Source: Loripinus fragilis (taxonomy: Eukaryota; Mollusca; Bivalvia; Lucinida; Lucinidae). Taken from it: 64,000 nucleotides of DNA. Where the stretch lies: contig OZ026525.1 in assembly GCA_964019695.1 (NCBI GenBank), positions 68,431,753 through 68,495,752 of the forward strand, in the 5' to 3' direction. Shown here piece after piece: positions 62,881 to 64,000 of this stretch (position 1 is its first letter; every line of letters starts with the position of its first letter). A program made the position numbers and the translations under genes. Below the pieces are notes generated by a model, which did no database searches, had not been told where the DNA came from, and saw only the letters and a list, made by a program, of their open reading frames with translations.

Positions 62881-64000
62881 GTACACAAATATCGGGCGAA
62901 TATTAGGATTGTATAATGCTGAGATTGAACCTGACTTGCCTCATACAAAACTGCAGGTGCATATCTTAGGGTGAAAAAAAATTGAAACATGAATCTTAAT
63001 AATGCAGAGTTGATTTCCACTAAATTTGAAGACTAACATTTGAAAAAGTGTTATAGGACAGTATGTCAATAAAATGCTTAGAAAATAGGGACAAATTGAA
63101 TAGATTGCAAAATCCTCATTTATATACACAAAAGTCAGTTTGTGCTACAAGATAAGAAGCTTTTGCCAGTTGTGGAGAAGTTGGCACTATTTAGTAGCAA
63201 CTTTCGTTGAAAACACATTTTGCTAAAAATTTTAATGAAAAAATATCAAAAATCAATTTGAAAAACATAAATTGTCCAAAAATTAAATCTGAAAAACTTG
63301 AAGTAGCGAATTTAGATGTAAAGCAATTAAGTCATTGATATACCAGTAACATATTGATTTTAAATGATGCATCCTCCGACATCTTTTTAATATACAAAGA
63401 AATTTCTTACAAGGAGGATCCTGTTGAAGGGAAATTTATCAATATCATATAGACCGGCAAGATGACAAAAAGACCAATGTCATATTACCAAAAATGACTG
63501 AATATGCATTGCAACATTGTTAACCACATCTGTCAGTTGTATCTGTCAAATTCAACAATTGTTAGATCTTAATCAATTTCTATCCTAATAGTATGTCGTC
63601 TTTAAAATTGCAATAAAACTACTCCTCGTATGCCAAACAAAAAACAGGCACTGACCTTGACCTTTAATGCCATAATGGTTAGGTGGAGTATCGAACAAGA
63701 GTGGAAAGTGTGGTATAATCCTAGTCATTCCATGGGGCTGGTACAGCCACATGACGATCCAACTCACACACTAACTATTGCCCTCGACCTCATATACAGT
63801 AGCAAGACATCATATCAGTTTAACCCTTAAAGTGTCAATGACAACATTAGCAGATCACATTGTCTTTCCATCTTTTCATAAATTTTCCGAGGAAATGTGA
63901 CATTCCAATATGGCTAGAATTGTCTCCATAACACTGCGTTGTCCCATTTTCTCAGAAAATTAGACATTCATTATCAGAAAATGTCATCTCCCATATTGTA
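62881..64000. other. Unique AT-rich end of window
   Basis: No supportable feature; a short AAGGAGGATC / GATGCATCCTCC pair near 63370-63420 is weak. Confidence 0.35.

Overview
This window looks like AT-rich, repeat-dense, intron-containing animal DNA, most probably from a bivalve or a related mollusc. The reasons are tRNA-derived SINEs with flanking target duplications, very many short palindromic (hairpin) elements, tandem-repeat elements ending in a GACG microsatellite plus a hairpin, and one long exon with canonical GT/AG borders. There are no operons, bacterial promoters, CRISPR arrays or rRNA genes. The species assignment is inference; nothing here names it.

Genes. The only convincing protein-coding sequence is a 2,721-bp internal exon on the minus strand at 47578-50298. 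It encodes about 907 residues of a lysine/glutamate- and serine/asparagine-rich, probably disordered protein that I do not recognise. Its open frame runs past both splice sites, so the frame's apparent first and last residues are intron-derived. No other exon of this gene could be supported. A decayed 3' end of a non-LTR reverse transcriptase lies at 1705-2231. I see no intact transposase.

Layout. 1-3.3 kb: a cluster of a 14-bp motif and the reverse-transcriptase relic. 3.3-6.0 kb: a ~135-165-bp satellite carrying nuclear-receptor-like palindromes, split by a ~0.6-kb dispersed repeat that recurs at 60.2 kb. 6.7-8.4 kb: an element with ~510-bp inverted arms. 8.6-22.3 kb: SINEs and nested hairpin elements. 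22.7-25.2 kb: a TTAA-flanked non-autonomous transposon. 25.5-34.4 kb: minisatellites, hairpin elements and a small inversion with duplicated breakpoints. 34.4-37.25 kb: a TIR-bounded element with about 35 copies of TTCTAGAA. 37.8-47.5 kb: hairpin elements, a degenerate tandem array and a 1.3-kb element with 28-bp perfect TIRs. 47.6-50.3 kb: the exon, with a palindromic element close outside each border. 50.4-60.7 kb: more hairpin elements and two tandem-repeat elements with microsatellite and terminal hairpin. 62.3-62.9 kb: an ~80-bp minisatellite.

Family labels used here are my own: SINE-I (~200 bp), SINE-II (~325 bp), and PAL-A to PAL-M for palindromic or TIR-bounded families found more than once. 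The window's theme is a large set of non-autonomous elements, most with a perfect hairpin at the centre, inserted into one another so that their relative ages can often be read. All alignments were done by eye; coordinates of degenerate repeats are good to roughly 10-20 bp.
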